NCBI GenBank assembly: GCA_902614915.1 | Contig: CACMMX010000002.1 | Location: 1 to 64,000, forward strand | Length of the DNA: 64,000 bases | Source of the DNA: an uncultured Cryomorphaceae bacterium | GTDB taxonomy: Bacteria > Bacteroidota > Bacteroidia > Flavobacteriales > Schleiferiaceae | Direction of reading: 5' to 3' | Part shown: positions 54,801 through 62,797 of the stretch, piece after piece | Layout of the letters: the number at the start of each line of letters is the position of its first letter | Numbering within the stretch: position 1 is the first letter of the stretch | Program-made: the position numbers and the translations under genes | The notes under the pieces: model-generated | Databases searched by the model: none | Told to the model about the DNA's origin: nothing | What the model saw: only the letters and a program-made list of their open reading frames with translations

Positions 54801-55325
54801 CTACTTCTCTATTACTAAGCGGATATGCGCCAAATGGTGCTGGCAATGCCATGCATACATCTGTACGCTTTCCTTCATGGTGTATTCCTTAGACTCGCCT
54901 AAATCTAAATACGACTTTTTCCATCCAGTTTTTGTTATTCCATTCAAAAAAGAAACCCATTTCTCGTGAAGACTTGCAAGTAAAATGATACTCAAAAATG
55001 GATCAGAGGTATAATCCGGCAATACGGCAAAAAGTGTTTGTGGATATCCGTTTACTTGCGGTATTTTATGAGAAGTGACAGCTAATCGTTGCCTATTGAA
55101 TCCATTCATGTGAGAATCTGCAAGATGGTGAACCACTTGACGAATTGTCCAACCACCAGGACGGTATACGGTATCCCATTGCTCTTCTGTAAGTACTTTT
55201 GCAAATTCCATGAGCTGCTTTGGCATTCTACTAATAACTGCAATACAACCTTCTATGCGTTCCAAAGGCGGTTCACTTTGAATAGAAGGCTTTCCAATTG
55301 GATATTTCAAAAATTCTAAATCCAT
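54801..55325 (-). CDS. DinB/YfiT-like metal-dependent transferase
   Basis: This 174-aa protein has a DinB-type four-helix bundle. Metal-binding histidines are in RPGGWTIRQVVHHLADSHMNGFNR (H at HHLAD) and in YAWHCQHHLAHIRL. YfiT in Bacillus is the related family, which includes bacillithiol S-transferases; whether this protein uses bacillithiol is inferred. A perfect -7 box lies 5 nt before the ATG, predicting a leaderless mRNA. It is convergent with the TlpA-like gene (5-nt gap). Confidence 0.8.
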   Translation of the reverse strand: MDLEFLKYPIGKPSIQSEPPLERIEGCIAVISRMPKQLMEFAKVLTEEQWDTVYRPGGWTIRQVVHHLADSHMNGFNRQRLAVTSHKIPQVNGYPQTLFAVLPDYTSDPFLSIILLASLHEKWVSFLNGITKTGWKKSYLDLGESKEYTMKESVQMYAWHCQHHLAHIRLVIEK

Positions 55326-55330
55326 GGCTG

Positions 55331-55338
55331 CAAAGATA
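55331..55338 (-). promoter_or_regulatory. -7 box of the YfiT-like gene, predicting a leaderless mRNA
   Basis: On the minus strand TATCTTTG (exact TAnnTTTG) is followed by CAGCC and the ATG at 55325. The box sits just beyond the terminator of the T9SS gene. Confidence 0.55.
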
Positions 55339-55350
55339 TCTGTATAGAAT

Positions 55351-55378
55351 AAAAAAGCCCTGCCAAACGGCAGGGCTT
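55351..55378 (-). terminator. Intrinsic terminator of the T9SS Asp-box gene
   Basis: AAGCCCTGCC and GGCAGGGCTT form a 10-bp stem with loop AAAC, followed on the minus strand by six T. Confidence 0.9.
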
Positions 55379-55400
55379 ATTATTTATTCTAATTGTTTCA

Positions 55401-58400
55401 TTAGCGTGCAACCATTAATCGTGTATAAGAATCGGCTTTGCCTTGAATGCCAATTATGTACATTCCATTGCTCAACTCACTAATGTTTATTGTAAATAGA
55501 TTCTTACCTGATTCTTTTGCTTCACATTTTTGAGACAAAACAGTTTTTCCGTTTAGGTTCACTACCTCTATCTGATAGCTACCCTCCGATAAATCTATTT
55601 CTATCGTTGTTTTCTCTTTTGCAGGATTTGGGAATAAACGAATTGTTGAAGAAGGCTTTTCAATATCTTCGTTCTCCGCAATGGATACAGGTCGAGTATT
55701 CATTAAAGTTGTTGTCTGGAAGGTACCTCTCCCATACGTACCTGCAAAAATATCACCTTCCATCACATCGCTATCAGTAGAACTGCTCTTATCTGTTCTA
55801 TATTGCTTTAAGGTAAATACAGGAACTCGAGCCAATCCAGAATTATCCGCACCCCAGGTAGGAGCTGATGAATTGATGTTGGTCGTTGAGAAGATTCCAT
55901 ATTCAGTACCAATAATTGCGTACGCTGAATTCCCCTTATCAAATGTTGCCGAATATACCGGGAAATTGCCCAAATTTCCATCCTTCACTGAGAAGTTTGG
56001 ATTGGGTGAAGTTGCGTTGGAACTATAATATACGAAGTTTTGATTGCCATAATTTCCCATGGTAACCAATAATCTATCGTTATTATTTGGATCGACAGCA
56101 ATGCTCGTAATATTTCTTCCCGAGACAGAATATACGAGATCAACATCCAATGCTGTCTGTCCAGAATCTAAATCGGCAGTTTTGTAACTTCTAGCATCTT
56201 GAAGACCAGTAATACGATAGATTCTGCCATTATTAGTACCGATCCATGCGTAATTACCATCTTCACTAACTTCAACCGCTTGGGCCGTTCCTGTAATACT
56301 TGCGAGTTTATACCAATTAGGAGTATCCATAAAGTCTAGGGCTCCTCTCGTCATCCATACGGAACCACTGAAACCTACAATGAACATGCTACTCACTGGA
56401 TCTTGTACAATGATACTATCTCCCATTCCAAGATCGTTTGGCAACACATAGTTAAACGGAAGTCCATTAGTATTAGATCCAAGAGTTACTATGGACCCAG
56501 CCGTGTAACTAACATCAACGCTAGCTATAATTTCAGCCGCGGGAATAGAAGAGAACACTACTGAAAAATCACCCGTAGAGGCATCAAAATTACCAGTACC
56601 GTCACCTGTTATATTTCCAGAAGAATCAACACGAATTACTAGTGAACCACTTTTTACTTGAAAAGTAGAGGGATCCATGATAGCGCTCTCTTGAATAGGT
56701 TTAATATTGCCAACGAAGGAATCCTGACCGGCATTGGCAAATCCAAGTGAGCGGATTGCTTCTCTTACTTTAAACTGAACAGAATCTTCACTCATCAAAT
56801 CGGAACTATTTTCGTAAAGATAAAATGGTGTCATCCAAGAACCAACAGCTTCGGATGAACGACTATCCCAAAACGAATTAAAACTTTGTCCTCTATTTTC
56901 ACTTCGTCCAATTCGACCGCCTTGATACTCCGTAAAATAAACTTTGGGCACTAGCCAAGAAATGGCTGAATAACCTCCATCACCAGAAAAATTATCAACT
57001 GCTCCCAAGGAGCGTCCTGTGTTTGGTGTATTGCCGGAACCATCCATAACCCAACTTCCATTATCTTGAGTTCCACCTACAACATATCTATCAGACGATA
57101 TCCCAATGTTATAAAATTGAGTCGTTATATAATTCTTATTCAATGTCTGCCACGTACTACCAAAGTTTTTTGAGTAATAGATACCTCCATCATTCACCAT
57201 ATAAACTTTTGAACTGTCTTTGGGATGCCAGACCACATCATGATTATCAGCATGGATATTATATGGACCAAAACCATTTACCTGATTCCATCCTTGTCCT
57301 AGTTGCCAGCTCCATACAGATATTCCACCCACAATGATTCTATCTTTGTCGGAGGCATCTACACCAATTGCAAGATCATATTCACCTTGACATTGAGAAG
57401 AACGACAGAACGGGTCGAAATAAGTTGACTTTTGACCTATTTTGGACCAATTTGTTCCACCATCAGTTGTTCTATAGACACCTGATAATGCATTCCCAGA
57501 TGTGATATGTACCGTGTAAACTGTGTTCGGGTCATTTTTTGCCGAAGCAAACATGATTCGACCAGCACTTCTAGGAAGTCCTGTTGAACCTGCACTTGAC
57601 TTACTTATTTCGATAAATGTGGACCCACCATCCGTAGATTTCATGGTTCGACCTCCTAAAGTTCCCCAAATATTGCCACCTGCATCCATATGAATATCCC
57701 AACATGCGGCCTGAGCACCGATACCTGTTATGGGATTACTCCATGATGCTCCAGCATTTGTTGATATTCGGATTCCAGCATTGGTTGCCATAAAAACTTT
57801 ATTATTATCTCCTGGATCCGTCACTATTGCACCAATTGAAGCATAATTTGTAGAGTTACTCAGTTGAGTGAATTGGGTCTCATTAGCGCCTTTCTTAAAC
57901 ACTCCAGCACCTGGAAATCCGGATGAAGTTGAAGCACCAAATCCACTCGTCCACGTATTGTAAAGACCTTCTCCTGTGCCGTAATAGACATCACCGTCTT
58001 TGGAATAAGCTATGGACATTACAGATAAATTCTCCTGCTCTGGATTAACCTCTGACCAACTCAAACCGGCATTATTACTGAAGTACAACCCACCACTGAC
58101 ACTACCAGCATACATCTCAGTCGGGTTTTGGGGATTAATTGCAAAACCACGTGTTCTACCCCCTCTATTGTCTGGACCACGTTCATCCCAAGTCAAACCT
58201 ATACTGCTTTCGGGCATATTCTCAAGGCTTTGAATGGCACGACTAATATCTTCTTGATCTATTTTACCAGTAATCTGATTTGCCCTTAAGGAATGCAAGT
58301 ACGCAGCCGCTCCTGCTGCTCCCTGTTCGCTCTGAGTACGCGGTTTATAATCATCGCTACTAAGTGTTAAAGTTGTAATGGCGGCGGTTAAGACTGTGCC

Positions 58401-58430
58401 TGCTAAGGCGAATCGTAATCCTTTTTTCAT
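55401..58430 (-). CDS. Secreted T9SS type A sorting-domain protein with VPS10/Asp-box beta-propeller
   Basis: This 1009-aa protein has an N-terminal signal sequence (MKKGLRFALAGTVLTAAITT) and a pro-like region. The propeller has repeated sortilin/Asp-box units: GPDNRGGRTRGFAINPQNP, YFSNNAGLSWSEVN, STNAGASWSNPITG, STDGGSTFIEIS, TTDGGTNWSKIG and YSKNFGSTWQTL. It looks like the family annotated as WD40/YVTN/VPS10-like glycosyl-hydrolase-like proteins, without visible catalytic residues. The C-terminal T9SS domain starts STIRLFPNPAKEKTTIEIDL and ends GMYIIGIQ...YTRLMVAR. It is probably a secreted or surface-anchored binding protein. Confidence 0.87.
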   Translation of the reverse strand: MKKGLRFALAGTVLTAAITTLTLSSDDYKPRTQSEQGAAGAAAYLHSLRANQITGKIDQEDISRAIQSLENMPESSIGLTWDERGPDNRGGRTRGFAINPQNPTEMYAGSVSGGLYFSNNAGLSWSEVNPEQENLSVMSIAYSKDGDVYYGTGEGLYNTWTSGFGASTSSGFPGAGVFKKGANETQFTQLSNSTNYASIGAIVTDPGDNNKVFMATNAGIRISTNAGASWSNPITGIGAQAACWDIHMDAGGNIWGTLGGRTMKSTDGGSTFIEISKSSAGSTGLPRSAGRIMFASAKNDPNTVYTVHITSGNALSGVYRTTDGGTNWSKIGQKSTYFDPFCRSSQCQGEYDLAIGVDASDKDRIIVGGISVWSWQLGQGWNQVNGFGPYNIHADNHDVVWHPKDSSKVYMVNDGGIYYSKNFGSTWQTLNKNYITTQFYNIGISSDRYVVGGTQDNGSWVMDGSGNTPNTGRSLGAVDNFSGDGGYSAISWLVPKVYFTEYQGGRIGRSENRGQSFNSFWDSRSSEAVGSWMTPFYLYENSSDLMSEDSVQFKVREAIRSLGFANAGQDSFVGNIKPIQESAIMDPSTFQVKSGSLVIRVDSSGNITGDGTGNFDASTGDFSVVFSSIPAAEIIASVDVSYTAGSIVTLGSNTNGLPFNYVLPNDLGMGDSIIVQDPVSSMFIVGFSGSVWMTRGALDFMDTPNWYKLASITGTAQAVEVSEDGNYAWIGTNNGRIYRITGLQDARSYKTADLDSGQTALDVDLVYSVSGRNITSIAVDPNNNDRLLVTMGNYGNQNFVYYSSNATSPNPNFSVKDGNLGNFPVYSATFDKGNSAYAIIGTEYGIFSTTNINSSAPTWGADNSGLARVPVFTLKQYRTDKSSSTDSDVMEGDIFAGTYGRGTFQTTTLMNTRPVSIAENEDIEKPSSTIRLFPNPAKEKTTIEIDLSEGSYQIEVVNLNGKTVLSQKCEAKESGKNLFTINISELSNGMYIIGIQGKADSYTRLMVAR

Positions 58431-58456
58431 GTAAAATTCTATTTCTAAACATTAAA

Positions 58457-58476
58457 AATAAGGCTTGTACCTTATT
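58457..58476 (-). terminator. Weak possible terminator at the lipA stop
   Basis: On the minus strand AATAAGG and CCTTATT form a 7-bp AU-rich stem with loop TACAAG, followed by TTT. It overlaps the lipA stop codon and is weak; it may not terminate. Confidence 0.3.
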
Positions 58477-59362
58477 ATACCAAGTGCTTTTCAGCATGAT
58501 ATGAACTACGGACCAATGGTCCGCTTTCTACATATCTAAAGCCCATTTCTAGACCAATCTCTTTTAATTCTTCAAAAACTTCGGGTTTAATAAACTCAAA
58601 CACAGGTAAATGCTTGGTTGTAGGCTGTAGGTATTGTCCTAAGGTCAGAATATCGACATCTACCTCACGTAACTCCTGCATGGCTTCGATAACTTCATCC
58701 TTAGTTTCACTAAGACCTAACATGATTCCGCTTTTGGTCCTATGAATACCATTTTCTTTGAGATACTTCAAAACCATCAGGGAACGATCAAATTGCGCTT
58801 GAATACGCACTTTCCTCGTTAAACGACGGACTGTTTCCATGTTGTGACTTACAATTTCAGGATTCGCCTCGATAATACGATCAACGTTATGCAGCTCACC
58901 CTTAAAGTCAGGAATCAGTGTCTCCATAGTTGTATTCGGGCTAATTCTTCTGATAGCTCTAACTGTCTCCGCCCAGATAATTGAACCCCCGTCGGCTAAA
59001 TCGTCTCTATCCACCGACGTAAGAACGGCATGTTTTACTTTCATTAACTTAACACTACGTGCTACTTTTTCAGGTTCTTCCCAATCAACGGTTTCTGGAC
59101 GACCTGTAGCAACATTGCAAAAACCGCAAGAACGAGTACATATATTTCCTAATATCATAAATGTAGCTGTGCCTGCACCCCAACATTCACCCATATTTGG
59201 ACAATGACCCGATTCACAGATAGTGTGTAATTTATACTTATCTACAAGTCCGCGAACATTCTTGTAGTTTTCACCAGTAGGAAGTTTTACGCGCAACCAC
59301 GATGGTTTCTTAGCACGTTGCGTTGCTTTTTTCGTTACTCCAATGTTGGGTTGATCTACCAT
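58475..59362 (-). CDS. lipA: Lipoyl synthase
   Basis: LipA is a radical-SAM enzyme that inserts two sulfur atoms into octanoyl groups on E2 and GcvH. Both clusters are visible: the auxiliary site C49-x4-C54-x5-C60 ([12 protein letters not shown]) and the radical-SAM site C75-x3-C79-x2-C82 (CTRSCGFC). A C-terminal SSYHAEK segment with the conserved Ser is present. At 295 aa it is standard. It provides the cofactor for dehydrogenase complexes such as the one using the fused E1 at 4.9 kb. lipB is not nearby. Confidence 0.97.
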   Translation of the reverse strand: MVDQPNIGVTKKATQRAKKPSWLRVKLPTGENYKNVRGLVDKYKLHTICESGHCPNMGECWGAGTATFMILGNICTRSCGFCNVATGRPETVDWEEPEKVARSVKLMKVKHAVLTSVDRDDLADGGSIIWAETVRAIRRISPNTTMETLIPDFKGELHNVDRIIEANPEIVSHNMETVRRLTRKVRIQAQFDRSLMVLKYLKENGIHRTKSGIMLGLSETKDEVIEAMQELREVDVDILTLGQYLQPTTKHLPVFEFIKPEVFEELKEIGLEMGFRYVESGPLVRSSYHAEKHLV

Positions 59363-59418
59363 ACTGATTAAACCATTAAATACAATTCTTGTTCAACAAA
59401 ATGATGTGCTTTTCTCCA

Positions 59419-59751
59419 CTAATTTATCATTTCTTCGTTTACTTTATCGTGAGAAGCATGAGCTGCCATCTAATCATTATTCCAAAGTATTAATTAAGGA
59501 CTTTCATATCTAGTCTGCGTAGTTTCTTCCAAAGCCAAAGTTAAAGAATGCCAGGATGTAACATCTACATGAGCCCAAGTTTCAATTGGGTTAAGCTTAA
59601 TCCCATTCAAACGCTTCATTACAAATAAACTAGTGCTACATCGTGGGTTATGTGTATAAAAGAAAACCGGAGTCTTTAAAGTTAGAAAACCCGAAATATC
59701 TTTTATTAATTCCGGATGCTCAAACTGATTTTTTTCGTTGAATAGGGCGAA
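59419..59751 (-). pseudogene. Broken YtxJ/BrxC-like bacilliredoxin gene with two in-frame stops
   Basis: The minus strand from just after the small lipoprotein reads FNEKNQFEHPELIKDISGFL, then TPVFFYTHNPRCSTSLFVMKRL with a single active-site Cys as in YtxJ (DUF2847), and on to TRYESP. A TAA (59494-59496) follows, then LILWNND, a TAG (59470-59472), then AHASHDKVNEEMIN and the stop at 59419. The ESP-x-LILWNN-x-MAAHASH part matches the conserved C-terminal HESPQ...HASH block of YtxJ, with the stops in place of residues that are often Gln. No start codon is available at the 5' end. The remaining 59363-59418 is the lipA leader. Confidence 0.6.
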
Positions 59752-59871
59752 TTAACCTTGTTGTTCAGAAATTTCAACATGCGAGTATGAAGGACATTTT
59801 TCTACTGTTCCACATGATGATAATGCGAGAACTGCAGTAATCACGAAAGCTGCGCCAAGTATCTTTTTCAT
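59752..59871 (-). CDS. Very small lipoprotein (39 aa)
   Basis: This ORF is too short for the track. It begins MKKILGAAFVITAVLALSSC, a signal peptide with lipobox LSSC, followed by GTVEKCPSYSHVEISEQQG. After lipidation only about 20 residues would remain. Such short lipoproteins occur in Bacteroidota but have no known function. TAGATTTT (one mismatch to the -7 consensus) ends 6 nt before the ATG. The frame continues past its TAA into the broken YtxJ gene, so the two were probably co-transcribed. It could instead be a remnant of a larger gene. Confidence 0.6.
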   Translation of the reverse strand: MKKILGAAFVITAVLALSSCGTVEKCPSYSHVEISEQQG

Positions 59872-59877
59872 CTTTAT

Positions 59878-59885
59878 AAAATCTA
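59878..59885 (-). promoter_or_regulatory. Candidate -7 box of the small lipoprotein gene
   Basis: On the minus strand TAGATTTT (one mismatch to TAnnTTTG) is followed by ATAAAG and the ATG at 59871, a 6-nt spacing. Confidence 0.4.
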
Positions 59886-59942
59886 GTATTCGCTACATTG
59901 CGAAGGATAAAAATAACGCATACAAGCCAAAATTCATCTTTA

Positions 59943-60662
59943 ATGGTCAACTTCCTTTCAACAATGATTCCTAAAGACTGGTTATTATTTTGGAAAGAAG
60001 AAGAAAATAAACTTTACTTAAGGAACCTTTTAGCTTTTCTTGAGCAAGAGTATTCGGAGCAAGTGTGTTACCCAGCAAAACATGATATTTTTAAGGCGCT
60101 AGAGGGGCTCCGACCTGTAGGTGTCAAGTGCATCTTACTTGGACAAGACCCTTATCATGGGTTTCAGCAAGCAAACGGGCTTGCCTTCTCCGTCTCAAAC
60201 GGTGTCAAACCCCCTCCTTCACTGCGCAACATCTTCAAAGAATACGAAGAAGATTTATGCTTACCTCAACCCCTCAGCGGCGATTTAAATGCGTGGAGAA
60301 AAGAAGGTGTGCTTCTGTTGAACACGGCTTTAAGCGTTCGTGGAGGAAAACCAGGTTCGCATAAAAATAAAGGCTGGGAAATTTTTACATTAAACCTGAT
60401 TACCTATGTATTGACTAAATCAGATAATGCCGGTTTCATTTGCTTTGGTAAGCAAGCGCACAAACTCGCTATAAGAGTTACGGAAGGATTTAATAAAAAA
60501 GATGTGACAATTGTTTACTCACCTCACCCGTCACCATTAAGTGCTTATAGAGGTTTTTTTGGTTCAAAACCTTTTACAACATTTAATAACATTCAAAGTA
60601 AAAAAGGCAAGGAAATCGTAAATTGGGAACTGCCTTCAAATGGCCAAAAATCACTTTTTTAA
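59943..60662 (+). CDS. ung: Uracil-DNA glycosylase
   Basis: Ung cuts uracil from DNA as the first step of base excision repair. The family-1 motif GQDPYHGFQQANGLAFSV with catalytic Asp is clear, followed by PPPSLRNIFKEYEED, GVLLLNTALSVRGGKPGSH and the C-terminal HPSPLSAYRGFFG with the catalytic His. The track start (59898) is a TTG; the ATG at 59943 (MVNFLSTMIPKDW) or at 59964 (MIPKDW) is more likely, giving about 239 or 232 aa. It leads a run with rmuC, rlmB and an M1 peptidase gene. Confidence 0.96.
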   Translation: MVNFLSTMIPKDWLLFWKEEENKLYLRNLLAFLEQEYSEQVCYPAKHDIFKALEGLRPVGVKCILLGQDPYHGFQQANGLAFSVSNGVKPPPSLRNIFKEYEEDLCLPQPLSGDLNAWRKEGVLLLNTALSVRGGKPGSHKNKGWEIFTLNLITYVLTKSDNAGFICFGKQAHKLAIRVTEGFNKKDVTIVYSPHPSPLSAYRGFFGSKPFTTFNNIQSKKGKEIVNWELPSNGQKSLF

Positions 60663-60682
60663 AGGCTTATCACAATTACAGA

Positions 60683-62062
60683 ATGGACACTACATCAATC
60701 GTTTTCGCAGTAATTAACCTCATTTTAGTAGTTCTTCTCTTTTTAAAGTTTAGATCCACAGGCAACGCCTCTCTCGAATCCTCTAGCGAAGTACCCGAAT
60801 GGGCGCAAGCCCAAATCAAGGAACTTAAATCTGAAGCAGTGAATACCTCCGAATCGCTAAAAGAAGCACTAGAAGCTTTATCTGAAGAGCAAGTCATAAG
60901 TGCCCAAACAATTAGTTCCCTCCAAGCTAAACTAGAGGCAGCACAAGAAAAAATTAAAGAACAGCAAGAAAACTTTGCTGCTCAAAGAGAGCAAGCAAAA
61001 GCAGACAAGGAATCCATGGCCAATGAATTTAAGGTATTGGCAGAAAAAGTTCTCGATGAGAAAACAAAGCAGTTTAAGACCACAAATAGTGAAGAGCTAG
61101 ACAAGTTGCTTGCCCCGTTTAAGCAGAAATTAACGGACTTTGAAACAACGGTTAAAGAAAATCACAAGGAAGAACTTAAGAATTCGGGTGCTTTAATGGA
61201 AAATATCAAAGCCCTGAAAAACATGAATGACCAGCTTACCGCCGAGGCAAGTGGTCTAGTTAAGGCCTTGAGAGGTGATACCAAAAAACAGGGGAATTGG
61301 GGTGAATTCGTTTTAGAACGCGCTTTGGAAATGAGCGGTTTAACAAAAAATCAAGAATTCTTTGTTCAAAACAGTGAAACTACGGTAGATGGACGCAGAC
61401 TTCAACCCGATGTTATCATACAATTGCCTGAAGACAAAAAAATCATAGTAGATTCAAAGGTATCGCTGGTATCATGGGAGGCGTATGTAAATGCTGAGGA
61501 AGAGGATTCAAAAAAGCACATGAAATCACTCATTGCCAGTATTCAAACGCACATTAAACAGCTCAGTGAGAAAGACTATCCGCAACTTTATGATGGAGCT
61601 ACTCCTGAATTTGTGCTTCTTTTTATACCAATAGAAGCAGCTTTTATGGAAGCTACTAAATTTGATGGTACGTTATACGAATTGGCATTTTCAAAAAAGA
61701 TTATTTTAGTATCTACTTCAACTCTTCTAGCCACGTTAAAGACGATTGCAATGGCTTGGAGGCAGGAAAAGCAAACAAGAAATGTCATAGAAATTGCGGA
61801 TGCCGGCGGTAAACTTTACGATAAGTTTGTTGGATTAAGTGAGGATTTGTTAAAACTAGGCGACCAATTCAATACGGCCCAAAAGACCTACGAAAGCTCT
61901 ATGAATAAAATGGTTGATGGGCGAGGAAACTTGATTACTCAAGTTGAACGTTTAAAAAAACTCGGAAGTAAAACCAAAAAAGAATTGGATAGTAGAATGA
62001 TAGAACGAGCCAATCTTGGAGAGTTTTCTAATGAATCGTCCACAAAACCAATTGAAGAATAA
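60683..62062 (+). CDS. rmuC: DNA recombination protein RmuC
   Basis: RmuC limits DNA inversions and resembles a nuclease. The real start is the ATG at 60683 (MDTTSIVFAVINLILVVLLFLKF), a membrane anchor. A long coiled coil follows (to about residue 180), then the PD-(D/E)XK-like core with QGNWGEFVLERALEMSGL, LQPDVIIQLPEDKKIIVDSKVSL (Asp, Asp-Ser-Lys) and a C-terminal helical region. At 459 aa it is normal. It follows ung after 20 nt and its TAATG stop overlaps rlmB. Confidence 0.92.
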   Translation: MDTTSIVFAVINLILVVLLFLKFRSTGNASLESSSEVPEWAQAQIKELKSEAVNTSESLKEALEALSEEQVISAQTISSLQAKLEAAQEKIKEQQENFAAQREQAKADKESMANEFKVLAEKVLDEKTKQFKTTNSEELDKLLAPFKQKLTDFETTVKENHKEELKNSGALMENIKALKNMNDQLTAEASGLVKALRGDTKKQGNWGEFVLERALEMSGLTKNQEFFVQNSETTVDGRRLQPDVIIQLPEDKKIIVDSKVSLVSWEAYVNAEEEDSKKHMKSLIASIQTHIKQLSEKDYPQLYDGATPEFVLLFIPIEAAFMEATKFDGTLYELAFSKKIILVSTSTLLATLKTIAMAWRQEKQTRNVIEIADAGGKLYDKFVGLSEDLLKLGDQFNTAQKTYESSMNKMVDGRGNLITQVERLKKLGSKTKKELDSRMIERANLGEFSNESSTKPIEE

Positions 62063-62796
62063 TGGCGAACAAGCAACTAATATATGGACTCAGACCTATC
62101 CTGCAAGCCACTCAAGATGGACAAACTATTGATAAGGTGTTCCTTCAAAAAGAACTTGGAGGCGCACTTTATTCTCAATTGGAAGGAACATTACGAGATC
62201 AAGGCATAGCCCCTAAATATGTCCCTGTTGAAAAACTCAACCGTCTGACTAGAGGAAATCATCAAGGTGCCGTGGCATTTTTGAGTCCTGTTGATTTCTA
62301 CGATTTAGAAGAAGTCATTACCAAAATTGTGGACTCGGGTGAGAAACCACTTATACTTGCTCTGGATCGCATTACAGATGTGCGAAACTTTGGAGCTATT
62401 GCACGATCAGCAGAATGCTCTGGGGTTCATGCGATTGTTCTACCAAAAAATGATAGCGCTCCGGTGAGTGCAGATGCTATTCGCACCTCAACCGGGGCCT
62501 TATTAGAAATACCAATTTGCAAGGTAAATCATATAAAAGATGCGATTTTTTTAGCCCAAAGTCTAGGGTTGAAAATCATAGCAGGTACAGAAAAATCAGA
62601 AACATCCATGTATGAGGCTCCTTTTGAAGATTCGTGCATGCTAATTATGGGTAATGAAGAAAATGGCGTGCATAAAAGTTTGATTAAATTGGCAGACGCA
62701 GAGGCGCTCATTCCCATGAAAGGACACATTAATTCTCTTAACGTAAGTGTAGCAACGGGTGTTCTACTATATGAAGCCGTAAGACAAAGAGGTTAA
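62062..62796 (+). CDS. rlmB: 23S rRNA (guanosine-2'-O)-methyltransferase RlmB
   Basis: This SpoU-class enzyme methylates the ribose of G2251 in 23S rRNA. The N-terminal substrate-binding domain begins LIYGLRPILQATQ. The knot domain has ALDRITDVRNFGAIARSAEC, DAIRTSTGALLEIPICKV, IMGNEENGVHKSLIKLAD and IPMKGHINSLNVSVATGVLLYEAV, the three SpoU motifs. At 244 aa it fits RlmB, but other SpoU methyltransferases (TrmH-like) cannot be excluded. It overlaps rmuC and is 1 nt ahead of the peptidase gene. Confidence 0.92.
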   Translation: MANKQLIYGLRPILQATQDGQTIDKVFLQKELGGALYSQLEGTLRDQGIAPKYVPVEKLNRLTRGNHQGAVAFLSPVDFYDLEEVITKIVDSGEKPLILALDRITDVRNFGAIARSAECSGVHAIVLPKNDSAPVSADAIRTSTGALLEIPICKVNHIKDAIFLAQSLGLKIIAGTEKSETSMYEAPFEDSCMLIMGNEENGVHKSLIKLADAEALIPMKGHINSLNVSVATGVLLYEAVRQRG

Positions 62797-62797
62797 A

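Noticed and set aside
59419-59751. Stop-codon reassignment (TAA/TAG as Gln) as explanation of the YtxJ stops
   Set aside because: TAA and TAG end many intact genes in this window at their expected lengths, so general reassignment is excluded; simple pseudogenisation is enough.
60128-60364. 78-aa ORF inside ung
   Set aside because: Shadow frame of the conserved ung sequence.
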